NCBI RefSeq assembly: GCF_014466955.1
Contig: NZ_AP023396.1
Span: 2,418,001 to 2,482,000, forward strand
Length of the DNA stretch: 64,000 nt
DNA from: Nocardia wallacei
GTDB lineage: Bacteria > Actinomycetota > Actinomycetes > Mycobacteriales > Mycobacteriaceae
Direction of reading: 5' to 3'
Positions 26,142 through 35,347 of this stretch are shown here, one piece after another; the stretch's first letter is position 1; each line of letters opens with the position of its first letter. The notes below the pieces were generated by a model. It was not told the origin of the DNA, did no database searches, and saw only the letters and a program-made list of their open reading frames with translations. A program made the position numbers and the translations under genes.

Positions 26142-26553
26142 GGCGCGTCCTCCTGGCATGCGAAAACCATTGGGTGCCAACGTGTTCCGCGCAGCTCCGA
26201 GTGAGCGGCGACGGGCGTGGTGGATGAAATGTAACGCGTTCTACCTCGCCGTGGGCCGGAATCCGGCGACGAGATTCACCGCGTCCGGTCACCGGGACGG
26301 CCGATTGCCGCACCGGCGTCCTCGTACCCGGGTATCGGGCCGCATCCGCTCCTCACCCGGAGGTCGGTCCGGCATGTCGATCCTGCGGGGGACGCGCTAC
26401 CCGGGATTGCGCACGTAACCTCCCTTGATGTCGGCGGATCGGCCGAACGGCGTACACCGGGGTCCGGGTACGAATCGGGGTCCTCCCCGAGGTCCGCGGC
26501 GCCCCGCGGTCCGTAGGTTCGACGGGCGAGGTTTTTCCGGAAAGGGGACGAGC
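26142..26553. other. Divergent intergenic region between the kinase-like and DoxX-like genes
   Basis: These 412 bases carry the promoters of both neighbours and the KstR-like palindrome at 26230-26243. No frame here resembles a protein family that I know, and I see no hairpin or repeat of note. Confidence 0.5.
26230..26243. promoter_or_regulatory. KstR-like palindrome
   Basis: TGTAACGCGTTCTA satisfies the KstR consensus TnnAACnnGTTnnA and contains the perfect 8-bp palindrome AACGCGTT. It lies 89-102 bases before the phosphotransferase start. The consensus fixes only eight bases, so one match in a window this size is expected by chance. Confidence 0.35.
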
Positions 26554-27891
26554 GTGGGCGCAATCGCGACAGCGGCGGAACCGGTGGCGGCGCAATCGGA
26601 GGCCGAGGACCGACCGCACCGCGGCTGGCATCCGGCGACGCGGATCGCGTTCCGGTTCACCTTCCTGTACTTCGGACTGTTCTGCCTGGTCTATCCGCAG
26701 CCGGTGTACGAATTCGTGGGCTGGTTCGGCACCTGGCTGCCGGACGAGGCGGTGCTGTGGCAGGTGCGCGTGCTGGAGCCCGCGCTGACCTGGGTGGGCC
26801 GCACGGTCTTCGGCGCCGACGTGCGCCTGCACTTCAACGGCAGCGGCGATCAGGGCATCTTCTGGGTGCTGCTGTTCTGCCTGCTGGTGATCGCGGTGGC
26901 GGGCACGCTGATCTGGACGCTGCTGGATCGCCGCGCGGAGTACCGGCGGCTGTCGGGCTGGTTCCTGCTGTTCCTGCGGTTGTGCGTGGCCGGGCAGATG
27001 GTGAACTACGGTCTGGCCAAGGTGATTCCGACCCAGATGCCGGCGCCGGCGCTGACGACGCTGCTGGAGCCGTACGGCAATCAGCCACCCTTCGCGGTGC
27101 TGTGGAACCAGGTCGGGGTGTCGCCGGTGTACGAGATCCTGCTCGGCTCGGCGGAACTGCTGGCGGGGCTGCTGCTGTTCCTCCCGCGCACCGCGGTGCT
27201 CGGCACGATGCTGACGCTGGTCAGCATGGCGCAGGTGTTTCTGCTGAACATGACCTTCGGGGTGCCGGTGAAGATCCTGTCCGGGCATCTGCTGCTGATG
27301 AGCCTGGTCCTGCTGGCCCCGGAGGCGCGCCGGTTGACCGAGGCGCTGGTGCTGAACCGCGCGACCGGCCCGTCCGCCGCGCCGTATCCGTTCCGGACGG
27401 TCCGGTCCCGGCGGATCGCCGCGGGCATCCAAATTGCGCTCGGGATCTGGGTGACAGCCTCGGTCGCGCACTTCAGCTGGGGGTACTGGCAGGACAGCGG
27501 CCCGGACCGGCCGAAGCCGGCGCTCTACGGCATCTGGTCGGTGTCGGAGTTCACCCGGGACGGGCAGCCGGTGCCGCCACTGCTCACCGACGAGAACCGT
27601 TGGCGCACCGTGGTGGTCGACTATCCCGGCATGATCAGCTACCAGCGCATGGACGGCACCATGGTGACCGTCCCCGGAAATGTCGACGCCGCGACGCGAC
27701 GCATGGAACTCACCGGCGGACCACAGCAACCGGCCGCGCTCACCTTCGAACAGCCCGCCCCCGACCGGGCCGTACTGACCGGCGAGCTGGGCGGACACCC
27801 GGTGACCATCGCACTGCAGCGCGTCGACCCCGACGCTTTCCCGTTGCGCAGCACGAAGTTCCAGTGGGTGCAGGACGCGCCCGCCGAGTGA
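26554..27891 (+). CDS. DoxX-like multi-pass membrane protein
   Basis: A 445-residue membrane protein. After a cytoplasmic N-terminus, about eight hydrophobic segments follow between residues 35 and 310, including FRFTFLYFGLFCLVY and ALGIWVTASVAH. GQMVNYGLAKVIPTQMP is a DoxX-like block. The last 130 residues are soluble and beta-rich. The family is often linked to oxidoreductase or thiol stress complexes, and function here is unknown. The GTG start has AAAGGGGA upstream at good spacing, which excludes the ATG at 26425. It is convergent with a secreted hydrolase gene four bases away. Confidence 0.72.
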   Translation: MGAIATAAEPVAAQSEAEDRPHRGWHPATRIAFRFTFLYFGLFCLVYPQPVYEFVGWFGTWLPDEAVLWQVRVLEPALTWVGRTVFGADVRLHFNGSGDQGIFWVLLFCLLVIAVAGTLIWTLLDRRAEYRRLSGWFLLFLRLCVAGQMVNYGLAKVIPTQMPAPALTTLLEPYGNQPPFAVLWNQVGVSPVYEILLGSAELLAGLLLFLPRTAVLGTMLTLVSMAQVFLLNMTFGVPVKILSGHLLLMSLVLLAPEARRLTEALVLNRATGPSAAPYPFRTVRSRRIAAGIQIALGIWVTASVAHFSWGYWQDSGPDRPKPALYGIWSVSEFTRDGQPVPPLLTDENRWRTVVVDYPGMISYQRMDGTMVTVPGNVDAATRRMELTGGPQQPAALTFEQPAPDRAVLTGELGGHPVTIALQRVDPDAFPLRSTKFQWVQDAPAE

Positions 27892-27894
27892 GGA

Positions 27895-28860
27895 TCAGCG
27901 GGCCGCCGCGCCGACCTGATTGGCCCAGTTGGGATTCGGCTGATAGAACTCGCCGGATCCCGGAGTGAAGGCGCCGAGCGCGTAGGCATCGCCCCGCAGC
28001 TGCGCCACCAGCCAGGCCGTGGGATATCCGAGATAGCCGAAGACGCCGGTGGTGCACGGCGTCGAGGCCGAGGCGCAGTCCGGCTGGCCCTGGACATCGT
28101 TGTGGTTGGCGCGCACCAGCGTTCCCCACGCCTTGGTCACCGAGGCGGGCACGGCGTCGTAGTAGGCGCGGTTGGACTGCAAACCCGCCGGTTGCCACGG
28201 TGGCTGGTGCGACGGCGAGATCAGCGCGTCGTCGGCGCCGTTGACGAACAACACCGAACCGCCGCCGAGCCTGCGGGTGTCGGCACACCGGGCAGCGTCC
28301 TTGCAGAACGCCTGCGCCGGAAGTTCCAGCGGGACAGCGGTTCTGATCAGCCCACCGGAGTCCGCCAGGGCGTTGAGCACGCCGGTCGCCCCCTGCGAGT
28401 GGCCGATCGCGCCGACCGCGCCGGTATCGAGCCGGTCGTGGAAGACGCTGGCCGGATCGGCCGCGGCATCGATCAGATACCTTGCTGCGCTGATGATCTC
28501 GGCCCCGGACCCGGTATTGCGGTTCTGCGTGGCGACCACCACGAAACCCCAGGACGCCAGGTGCTCGAGCAGGTGTGTGTACTGGCGGGGCACGGCGTTG
28601 GTGCCGTCACCCCAGGTGATGATCGGATGCCGTATCCCGGCCGCGCCCAGGTTCGCCGGGTACCAGACGTCGAAGGCGGCGCCGGTGGCGTCGCAGCAGC
28701 CGAAACCGGGCTGCGCGGTGACCGGCCACGGGCCGCGCTGGGAGAACACCGTCTCCACCACCCCGACCGGCCGATAGGGCGGATCGGCGTGCGCGACCGG
28801 CGCCGCGGCCAGCACCGACGCGGACAGGGCCACCAGGATCCGGAAGACGCCTCGTCGCAT
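27895..28860 (-). CDS. Secreted alpha/beta hydrolase (cutinase/PAF-acetylhydrolase-like)
   Basis: A 321-residue exported hydrolase. RRGVFRILVALSASVLAAAP followed by VAHA is a Sec signal peptide with probable cleavage after residue 25. The nucleophile elbow is AIGHSQGATG; FVNGADDALI and RANHNDV supply the likely Asp and His. Several paired Cys (CC near residue 54, and C near the C-terminus) suggest disulfides. This is the fold of bacterial cutinase-like and polyester-degrading enzymes, but the natural substrate could be a lipid or wax ester. The ATG at 28860 has no strong ribosome-binding site. Confidence 0.82.
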   Translation of the reverse strand: MRRGVFRILVALSASVLAAAPVAHADPPYRPVGVVETVFSQRGPWPVTAQPGFGCCDATGAAFDVWYPANLGAAGIRHPIITWGDGTNAVPRQYTHLLEHLASWGFVVVATQNRNTGSGAEIISAARYLIDAAADPASVFHDRLDTGAVGAIGHSQGATGVLNALADSGGLIRTAVPLELPAQAFCKDAARCADTRRLGGGSVLFVNGADDALISPSHQPPWQPAGLQSNRAYYDAVPASVTKAWGTLVRANHNDVQGQPDCASASTPCTTGVFGYLGYPTAWLVAQLRGDAYALGAFTPGSGEFYQPNPNWANQVGAAAR

Positions 28861-28940
28861 AACCGGAGCATAGAAGCAGACCGCCCGGACCGCGCGCGAC
28901 CCGCGGAATAGGCGCGCGCCGTGCAGGGTTCGTTCCGAAG

Positions 28941-29348
28941 GTGACAGCCGAACTTTCCGACGAACTGAAGAAGCACCTCGACAACGAGAAGGTGTTCGCC
29001 ACGATGGCCACGATCGGCCGCGACGGTCAGCCGCACCTCACCGTCAACTGGATCGAACGTGACGGCGACGAACTGCTGTACTCCACCACGGTGTCGCGGC
29101 AGCAGTACAAGAATCTCGCCCGCGACCCCCGGATCACCGTCCTGATCAACCCGCCCGAGACGCCGTACCTGTACGCGCAGATCCGCGGCACGGTCACCAT
29201 CACGCCGGACCCGGCGCGCGAGATGCCGGACCGGTTGTCGCTGAAGTACACGGGCAAGCCGTACGCCGAGTTCAACCCGGCCTCCGCGACGGACGCCGAC
29301 CGCGTGATCGTGCGCATCACCCCGACCAAGGTGCTCGGCCGCTTCTGA
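28941..29348 (+). CDS. PPOX-class flavin/F420-dependent oxidoreductase
   Basis: A 135-residue split-barrel flavoprotein of the pyridoxamine-oxidase-like superfamily. KVFATMATIGRDGQPHLTVN and LARDPRITVLINPP are diagnostic and fit the short F420-dependent group of actinobacteria. The substrate is unknown. The GTG start lacks a good Shine-Dalgarno, so the transcript may be nearly leaderless. It stands alone between the divergent secreted hydrolase and cysG. Confidence 0.85.
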   Translation: MTAELSDELKKHLDNEKVFATMATIGRDGQPHLTVNWIERDGDELLYSTTVSRQQYKNLARDPRITVLINPPETPYLYAQIRGTVTITPDPAREMPDRLSLKYTGKPYAEFNPASATDADRVIVRITPTKVLGRF

Positions 29349-29440
29349 ACCGCACCGCGGCGCACCGGCCGCGGTGAGCCGTGTGACGGTTGCGTGGGCG
29401 ATTGCCGGACTCATCGGCGCAGGCCGTAGGCTCGAACCTT

Positions 29441-30700
29441 GTGCCGAACACGCCAGCCGACCCGCATGCAGGAGACCCGAACTACTTGGTCGGGCTCGAT
29501 CTCGCCGGCCGCCGCGTCGTCGTGGTGGGCGGCGGGACCGTCGCCCAGCGCCGGCTCGGGCTGCTGATCGCGTCCGGGGCCGACGTGCACGTGATCAGCC
29601 GCGCCGTCACCCCGGCCGTGGAGGGCATGGCGGCCTCCGGGCAACTGACCCTGCAACTGCGCGACTACGCCGACGGCGATCTCGAGGGCGCCTGGTACGC
29701 CATCGCCTGCACCGACGAGCCGGAGACCAACGCCGCGATCGTCGCCGAGGCCACCGGCCGCCGCGTCTTCTGCGTGCGCGCCGACAACGCCCGGCTCGGC
29801 ACCGCGGTCACCCCGGCCACCGCCCGCTACGACGGCATGACCCTCGGCGTGCTGGCGGGCGGGCAGCACCGACGCTCGGCCGCCGTGCGGACGGCCCTGC
29901 TGGAGGCGTTGCAGTCGGGGGTGGTGTCCGACGAGGCCGCGCCACCCGCGCCCGGTGTCGCGCTGATCGGCGGCGGCCCGGGCGACCCGGACCTGATCAC
30001 GGTGCGCGGGCGGCGGCTGCTGGCGCAGGCGAATCTCGTTGTGGCAGACCGGCTCGCGCCCCCGGAACTGCTCGCCGAACTCGGACCCGACGTCGAGGTG
30101 GTCGACGCCGCGAAGATCCCGTACGGGCGCGCGATGGCGCAGGAGGCCATCAACACCACCCTCGTAGCGGGCGCGAAGTCCGGCAAGTTCGTGGTGCGGC
30201 TCAAGGGCGGCGACCCGTACGTGTTCGGCCGCGGCTACGAGGAACTGGAAGCCTGCGTGGCGGCCGGGGTGCCGGTCACCGTGGTCCCCGGTGTCACGAG
30301 CGCGATCTCCGTGCCCGCGCTGGCCGGGATCCCGGTCACCCATCGCGGCGTCACCCATGAGTTCGTGGTGGTCAGCGGGCACATCGCGCCGGATCATCCG
30401 GATTCGCTGGTGGATTGGCCCGCGCTGGCGCGACTGCGCGGAACTCTCGTGCTGCTGATGGCGGTGGAGCGCATCGAGCAGTTCGCCGACGCGCTGCTGG
30501 CGGGCGGCCGTCCCGCCGACACCCCGGTCACCGTCGTGCAGGAGGGCAGCCTGCGCACCCAGCGCGTCCTGCGCGCCGACCTCGCCAGCGCCGCCGAACG
30601 GGTTCGCGCCGAAGGCATTCGCCCGCCCGCCATCATCGTGATCGGACCGACGGCGGGCTTCACGGCCGCGGTTCCGGACGAGGCCGCGGCATCGTCGTGA
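29441..30700 (+). CDS. cysG: Siroheme synthase / uroporphyrinogen-III C-methyltransferase
   Basis: A 419-residue bifunctional protein. The N-terminal part (about 1-150) is a Met8-like NAD domain with RRVVVVGGGTVAQRRLGLL, for precorrin-2 dehydrogenation and perhaps iron chelation. The C-terminal part is the SAM-dependent methyltransferase with LIGGGPGDPDLITVRG, RLKGGDPYVFGRG and VVPGVTSAISVPALAGIPVT. Precorrin-2 is shared by siroheme and cobalamin, which links it to the cob genes upstream. The GTG lies eight bases after TAGGCT (29427-29432), so it is probably leaderless. efpA follows, as in M. tuberculosis (Rv2847c-Rv2846c). Confidence 0.93.
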   Translation: MPNTPADPHAGDPNYLVGLDLAGRRVVVVGGGTVAQRRLGLLIASGADVHVISRAVTPAVEGMAASGQLTLQLRDYADGDLEGAWYAIACTDEPETNAAIVAEATGRRVFCVRADNARLGTAVTPATARYDGMTLGVLAGGQHRRSAAVRTALLEALQSGVVSDEAAPPAPGVALIGGGPGDPDLITVRGRRLLAQANLVVADRLAPPELLAELGPDVEVVDAAKIPYGRAMAQEAINTTLVAGAKSGKFVVRLKGGDPYVFGRGYEELEACVAAGVPVTVVPGVTSAISVPALAGIPVTHRGVTHEFVVVSGHIAPDHPDSLVDWPALARLRGTLVLLMAVERIEQFADALLAGGRPADTPVTVVQEGSLRTQRVLRADLASAAERVRAEGIRPPAIIVIGPTAGFTAAVPDEAAASS

Positions 30701-30703
30701 CGT

Positions 30704-30719
30704 CCTACTGGTCAGTAGG
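30704..30719. promoter_or_regulatory. Inverted repeat upstream of efpA, candidate TetR-type operator
   Basis: CCTACTG and CAGTAGG are perfect reverse complements around GT, starting four bases after the cysG stop and 67-82 bases before the efpA start. The spacing and the core ACTGGTCAGT resemble operators of TetR regulators of efflux pumps. It could not act as a terminator, with only a 2-base loop. Confidence 0.55.
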
Positions 30720-30785
30720 GGTGCGTGCGGTGGGCGCGCGCACGGGGCGGGGTAGGCCGTCGAGTATCCGTTACAGTGACTCACT

Positions 30786-32276
30786 GTGCTCGATAACCCC
30801 GCCTCGACGACGAGATATCCGGTGACGACGCGGGCCTTCGGGTTGCCGATTCTGGTACTCAGCGGTCTGAACCTGATGGTGATCCTGGACGGCACCATCG
30901 TCATCCTGGCGCTACCGCGGCTCCAGGAGCAGATGGGCCTGTCGAGCGGCGGCAGCGCCTGGACGGTGACCGCCTACGGCCTGACCTTCGCGGGCCTGAT
31001 GCTGCTCGGCGGGCGGCTCGGCGATCTGTTCGGCCGCAAACGGGTGCTGGTGATCGGCGTCGTGATCTTCACGCTGGCGTCGCTGGCGTGCGGGCTGGCA
31101 CAGGACGAGGTCATGCTGATCGTGTCCCGCGCGGTGCAGGGTCTCGGCGGCGCGATCGCCGCTCCCTCCGCGATGGCGCTGGTGGTCAGCACGTACGCGC
31201 CCGGACCGGTGCGCAACCAGGCGATCGCGATCTTCGGGTCCATGCAGGCGATCGGGTCGGTCGGCGGCCTGGTGATCGGCGGCGCGCTCACCCAGCTGGA
31301 TTGGCGCCTGGTGTTCTTGATCAATGTGCCGATCGGTGTGCTCATCGTGGTCGGCGCGCTGTTCGTGCTGCGGGATACCACCCATCACCGCCTGGCACTG
31401 GACGTTCCGGGTTCGGTGCTGGGCACGGCGGCGTGTGTCGCGGTCGTGTTCGGCGCGACGGAAGGTCCCGCGCTGGGGTGGGACAGCCCGGTGATTCTCG
31501 GGTCCCTGCTCGGTGGTGTGCTGCTGCTGGTGGCCTTCGTCCTGGTCGAGCGGACCGCGGAGAATCCGGTGCTGCCGCTGTCGCTGTTCCGCGATCGCGA
31601 TCGCGCGGCCACCTTCCTGGCGCTGCTGCTCGGCTCGGGCGTGCTGGCCGGGATGACCTACTTCGTTGCGCAGTTCCTGCAGAACGTCATCGGGTACAGC
31701 CCGCTGGTCGCCGGTCTGGCGTCGATCCCGTTCACCCTCGGCGCGGGCGTGGGAACGGCGGTGGCGTCCAAGGCGGCCATGGCCGTTCGGCCGCGCTGGC
31801 TGCTGCTGATCTCGGCGATCGTGCTCGCGGCGGCCGGTGTGTACGGGGCGACCCTGGACGGCGGCGTGGAGTACGCGCCGACCTTGCTGATCCTGTTGCT
31901 GGGCGCCGGATTCGGTGTCGGTCTCGTGATCGTCGTCGCGCCGCTGTGCCTGCTGGTCGGCGTGCCCACGACGGAGGTGGGCCCGCTGACGGCCATCGGG
32001 CAGATGATCTTCAATCTGGGCACGCCGCTGGCCATCGGCGTGCTCAGTCCGATCGCCGCCTCGCGCACACTGTCGCTGGGCGGGCGGACCGGCCGGGCCG
32101 CGAATATGACCGATGCCCAGATCTCGGCGCTGAGCAGCGGCTATACCCTCGTGCTCCTCGTGTGCGGCATCGGTGCGGCGCTGGTCGGCCTGATCGCGCT
32201 GACCCTGCGCTACACGCCCCAGCAGCTCGCCCAGGCGCAGCACGCGCAGGAGGAAGCGCAGCAGGCCGGGCCGTAG
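30786..32276 (+). CDS. efpA: MFS multidrug efflux transporter (DHA2 family, EfpA-like)
   Basis: A 496-residue, 14-helix drug:proton antiporter. Motif A GGRLGDLFGRKRV lies between helices 2 and 3, SRAVQGLGGAIAAPSAMALV is motif B and GSVGGLVIGGALTQLDWRLVF contains motif C. Together with its place after cysG and before proS it matches mycobacterial EfpA, which exports lipids and drugs. The GTG lies eight bases after TACAGT (30772-30777). A palindrome further upstream may bind a repressor. Confidence 0.9.
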   Translation: MLDNPASTTRYPVTTRAFGLPILVLSGLNLMVILDGTIVILALPRLQEQMGLSSGGSAWTVTAYGLTFAGLMLLGGRLGDLFGRKRVLVIGVVIFTLASLACGLAQDEVMLIVSRAVQGLGGAIAAPSAMALVVSTYAPGPVRNQAIAIFGSMQAIGSVGGLVIGGALTQLDWRLVFLINVPIGVLIVVGALFVLRDTTHHRLALDVPGSVLGTAACVAVVFGATEGPALGWDSPVILGSLLGGVLLLVAFVLVERTAENPVLPLSLFRDRDRAATFLALLLGSGVLAGMTYFVAQFLQNVIGYSPLVAGLASIPFTLGAGVGTAVASKAAMAVRPRWLLLISAIVLAAAGVYGATLDGGVEYAPTLLILLLGAGFGVGLVIVVAPLCLLVGVPTTEVGPLTAIGQMIFNLGTPLAIGVLSPIAASRTLSLGGRTGRAANMTDAQISALSSGYTLVLLVCGIGAALVGLIALTLRYTPQQLAQAQHAQEEAQQAGP

Positions 32277-32320
32277 CTTGAGCTATTTCGCCCGCACCCA
32301 GGCTTCGCGGCGAGGTGCCG

Positions 32321-33706
32321 TCACGCCGTGCCGGGGCCGATCGGTCCCGTGTGGCGATCGGCCAGCGCCAGCGCGTCGTCGAGAATCGACAGGCCCTCCT
32401 TGGCCTCCGCCTCGCTGATGGTGCACGGCGGGACCACGTGCAGCCGGTTGAAGTTGACGAACAGCAGCAGTCCGGCGGCGCGGCAGGCGGCCACCACCTC
32501 GGTCATGGCCGGGCTGGTACCGCCGTAGGGTGCCAAAGGTTCGCGAGTGTCGCGGTCCCGCACCAGTTCCAGCGCCCAGAAGACGCCCAGCCCTCGGACC
32601 TCGCCGACGCTCGGATGCCGCGCGGCGAGTTCGCGCAGACCCGGACCGAGCACCTGCTCCCCGATCCGGGCCGCGTTGTCGACGATGCCCTCCTCGGCCA
32701 TGGCGGTGATGGTCGCGACCGCGGCGGCCGTCGCCAGCGGATGCCCCGAGTAGGTCAGCCCGCCCGGATAGGCGCGGTCGTCGAAGGTGGCGGCGATGCG
32801 CGGGCTCAGCGCCACCCCGCCCAGCGGCACGTACCCGGAGTTCACGCCCTTGGCGAAGGTCAGCAGGTCGGGGACGACGCCGAAGTGGTCGAGGGCGAAC
32901 CACCGCCCGGTGCGGCCGAACCCGGACATCACCTCATCGGCGACGAAGACGATCCCGTGCCGGTTGCACAGCTCGCGCACCCCGGCCAGGTAACCGGGCG
33001 GCGGCACCATGATTCCCGCTGTGCCCGGGACGGATTCGAGGACCACGGCCGCGATGGTGTCAGGCCCCTCCATGGCGATGGTCTGCTCGAGATGGGCCAG
33101 CGCCCGCTGCGATTCCTCGGCCTCGTCGCGGGCGTAGAACTGCGACCGGTACAGGAACGGGCCGAAGAAGCGCACCACCGCGCTGCTGCCGCGATCGTTG
33201 GGCCAGCGTCGCGGGTCACCGGTGAGATTGACCGCGGTCTCGGTGCCGCCGTGATAGGAACGGTAGCGCGACAACACCTTCGGGCGTCCGGTGTGCAGGC
33301 GGGCCATTCGCACGGCGTGCTCGACGGCGTCCGCGCCGCCATTGGTGAAGAAGACACGGTCCAGCTCGCCGGGGGTGCGTTCGGCGATCAGCCGGGCGGC
33401 CTCGGAGCGGGCGGCGTTGGCGTGGTGCGGTGCGACCGTGCACAGTTTGGCGGCCTGTTCCCGCACGGCCGCGACGACTTTCGGGTGCTGGTGGCCGATG
33501 TTGGTGTTCACCAGCTGCGAGGAGAAGTCCAGCAGCCGGTTGCCGTCGCCGTCCCACACGTAACTGCCCTGCGCGGCGGTGATCGTCATCGGCGACAACA
33601 TCCGCTGCGCCGACCACGAGTGGAACACGTGGCGGCGGTCCAGTTCGTAGGCGCGGTTCGCCTCGGCGCGGGCGGCGTCGACGCTCAGGCCGTTGGGCAG
33701 TGTCAT
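32321..33706 (-). CDS. Class III aminotransferase (beta-alanine/omega-amino acid type)
   Basis: A 461-residue PLP enzyme. TNGGADAVEHAVRMARLHTG binds the phosphate, IVFVADEVMSGFGRTGRWFA contains the Asp that contacts the ring nitrogen, and LTFAKGVNSGYVPLGGV has the Schiff-base lysine. The ATG is preceded by CGGAGG seven bases upstream and lies 12 bases after the dehydrogenase stop. Paired with a methylmalonate/malonate-semialdehyde dehydrogenase, it probably converts beta-alanine, 3-aminoisobutyrate or a related omega-amine to the semialdehyde. The exact substrate is inferred. Confidence 0.87.
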   Translation of the reverse strand: MTLPNGLSVDAARAEANRAYELDRRHVFHSWSAQRMLSPMTITAAQGSYVWDGDGNRLLDFSSQLVNTNIGHQHPKVVAAVREQAAKLCTVAPHHANAARSEAARLIAERTPGELDRVFFTNGGADAVEHAVRMARLHTGRPKVLSRYRSYHGGTETAVNLTGDPRRWPNDRGSSAVVRFFGPFLYRSQFYARDEAEESQRALAHLEQTIAMEGPDTIAAVVLESVPGTAGIMVPPPGYLAGVRELCNRHGIVFVADEVMSGFGRTGRWFALDHFGVVPDLLTFAKGVNSGYVPLGGVALSPRIAATFDDRAYPGGLTYSGHPLATAAAVATITAMAEEGIVDNAARIGEQVLGPGLRELAARHPSVGEVRGLGVFWALELVRDRDTREPLAPYGGTSPAMTEVVAACRAAGLLLFVNFNRLHVVPPCTISEAEAKEGLSILDDALALADRHTGPIGPGTA

Positions 33707-33718
33707 ACCGTGCCTCCG

Positions 33719-35209
33719 TCAATCATTCTGGGGGAAACCGAGATTCAGGCCGCCGTGGCTGGGGTCGAGCCAGCGGGTGGTGACCGCCTTGGTACGGGTG
33801 TAGAAGTGCACGCCGTCGCTGCCGTGCGCGTGCGAATCGCCGAACAGCGACGACTTCCAGCCGCCGAAACTGTAGTACGCCATGGGAACCGGGATCGGCA
33901 CGTTGATGCCGACCATGCCCACCTCCACCTCGGTGTGGAAGCGCCGCGCCGCGCCACCGTCGTTGGTGAAGATGGCGGTGCCGTTGCCGTAGGGATTGGC
34001 GTTGATCAGCGCCAGCGCCTCCTCGTAGCTGGTGGTTCGCACGATCGAGAGCACCGGGCCGAAGATCTCGTCGGTGTACACGCTCATCTCGGGACGCACA
34101 TGGTCGAGAATCGTCGGGCCGAGCCAGAATCCGTCTGCCGCGCCGTCCGGTTCGACGCCGCGCCCGTCGAGCACCACGCGCGCGCCCTCGGCTTCGCCCT
34201 TCGCCACGTATCCCACGACCCGGTCGCGGTGCTCCCGGGTGACCAGCGGGCCCATATCGGTGCCGCGCGTGCCGTCGCCGGTGCGGATGGTGCGGGCGCG
34301 CTCGGTGATTCGCGATACCAGGGCGTCGGCGACCTCGCCCACGGCCACCACCACGCTGATCGCCATGCAGCGCTCGCCCGCGGAGCCGAAACCGGCGTTG
34401 ACGGCGGCGTCCGCGGCGAGATCCAGGTCGGCGTCCGGCAGCACGACCATGTGGTTCTTCGCGCCACCCAGAGCCTGCACCCGCTTACCGGCGGCGGTGC
34501 CGCGCTCGTAGACGTACCGGGCGACAGGGGTGGAACCGACGAACGACACCGCCTTGATGTCCGGGTCGTCCAGCAGTCCGTCGACGGCCGCTTTGGCGCC
34601 CTGCACCACGTTGAACACGCCGTCCGGCAGCCCGGCCTCGGTCCACAGCCGCGCCAGCCACAGCGACGCCGACGGATCCTTCTCACTCGGCTTGAGCACC
34701 ACCGTGTTTCCCGCCGCGATCGCGACCGGGAAGAACCACATCGGCACCATGGCGGGAAAGTTGAACGGCGAGATGATCGCCACCGGCCCCAGCGGCTGCC
34801 GGATGGAGAAGATGTCCACCTTGGTCGAGGCGTTCTCGGTGAACCCGCCTTTGAGCAGATGCGGTATGCCGCAGGCGAACTCGACCACCTCGAGCCCGCG
34901 AGTGACCTCTCCCAGCGCGTCCGGGGTGACCTTCCCGTGCTCGGCGGTGATCAGGGCGGCCAGTTTCTCGCGGCGTTCGCTGAGCAACTCGCGGAAGCGG
35001 AACAGGATCTGCGTGCGCCGGCTCAGCGAGGTGTCCCGCCAGCCCGGGAACGCCGCTGCCGCGGCCGCCACCGCCACGCGCACATCGGCGGTATCGGCGA
35101 GGGCGACCTGTCCGGTGACGACACCGGTGGCCGGATTCGTCACCGGCGCTGTCGCTGGGCCGGTGCCCTCGAACGGTTTGCCGTCGATCCAGTGGGCGAT
35201 GGTCCGCAT
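33719..35209 (-). CDS. mmsA: CoA-acylating methylmalonate-semialdehyde dehydrogenase
   Basis: A 496-residue aldehyde dehydrogenase. PLGPVAIISPFNFPAMVPMW, the NAD-site FVGSTPVARYVYERG and the catalytic cysteine in GSAGERCMAISV are typical of the CoA-dependent MMSDH group, as is the C-terminal YYSFGGWKSSLFGDSHAHG. It converts malonate or methylmalonate semialdehyde to acetyl- or propionyl-CoA, ending valine, thymine or beta-alanine breakdown. The ATG at 35209 has GAGGAG before it. It is the first gene of the unit, divergent from pucR. Confidence 0.92.
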   Translation of the reverse strand: MRTIAHWIDGKPFEGTGPATAPVTNPATGVVTGQVALADTADVRVAVAAAAAAFPGWRDTSLSRRTQILFRFRELLSERREKLAALITAEHGKVTPDALGEVTRGLEVVEFACGIPHLLKGGFTENASTKVDIFSIRQPLGPVAIISPFNFPAMVPMWFFPVAIAAGNTVVLKPSEKDPSASLWLARLWTEAGLPDGVFNVVQGAKAAVDGLLDDPDIKAVSFVGSTPVARYVYERGTAAGKRVQALGGAKNHMVVLPDADLDLAADAAVNAGFGSAGERCMAISVVVAVGEVADALVSRITERARTIRTGDGTRGTDMGPLVTREHRDRVVGYVAKGEAEGARVVLDGRGVEPDGAADGFWLGPTILDHVRPEMSVYTDEIFGPVLSIVRTTSYEEALALINANPYGNGTAIFTNDGGAARRFHTEVEVGMVGINVPIPVPMAYYSFGGWKSSLFGDSHAHGSDGVHFYTRTKAVTTRWLDPSHGGLNLGFPQND

Positions 35210-35347
35210 GACGCTCCTCGATTTCTGCCCTCGCACCGTACGGCCTTCCCCTGCCCTGGTGTCCTCGACAACATCCTTCCGGTCCGGACAACGAATACCG
35301 GGCCGACGATATGTCGCCCTTCGAGCCGAATGTTTTACGATTCGTCG

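Noticed and set aside
30912..32243. 443-codon antisense frame across efpA
   Set aside because: It is His/Gln/Arg-rich without a domain, opposite a clear 14-helix transporter.
32315..35347. Long upstream extension of the pucR frame
   Set aside because: The frame is open for over 1000 codons because it lies antisense to mmsA and the aminotransferase gene. The PucR domain starts only at 35348.
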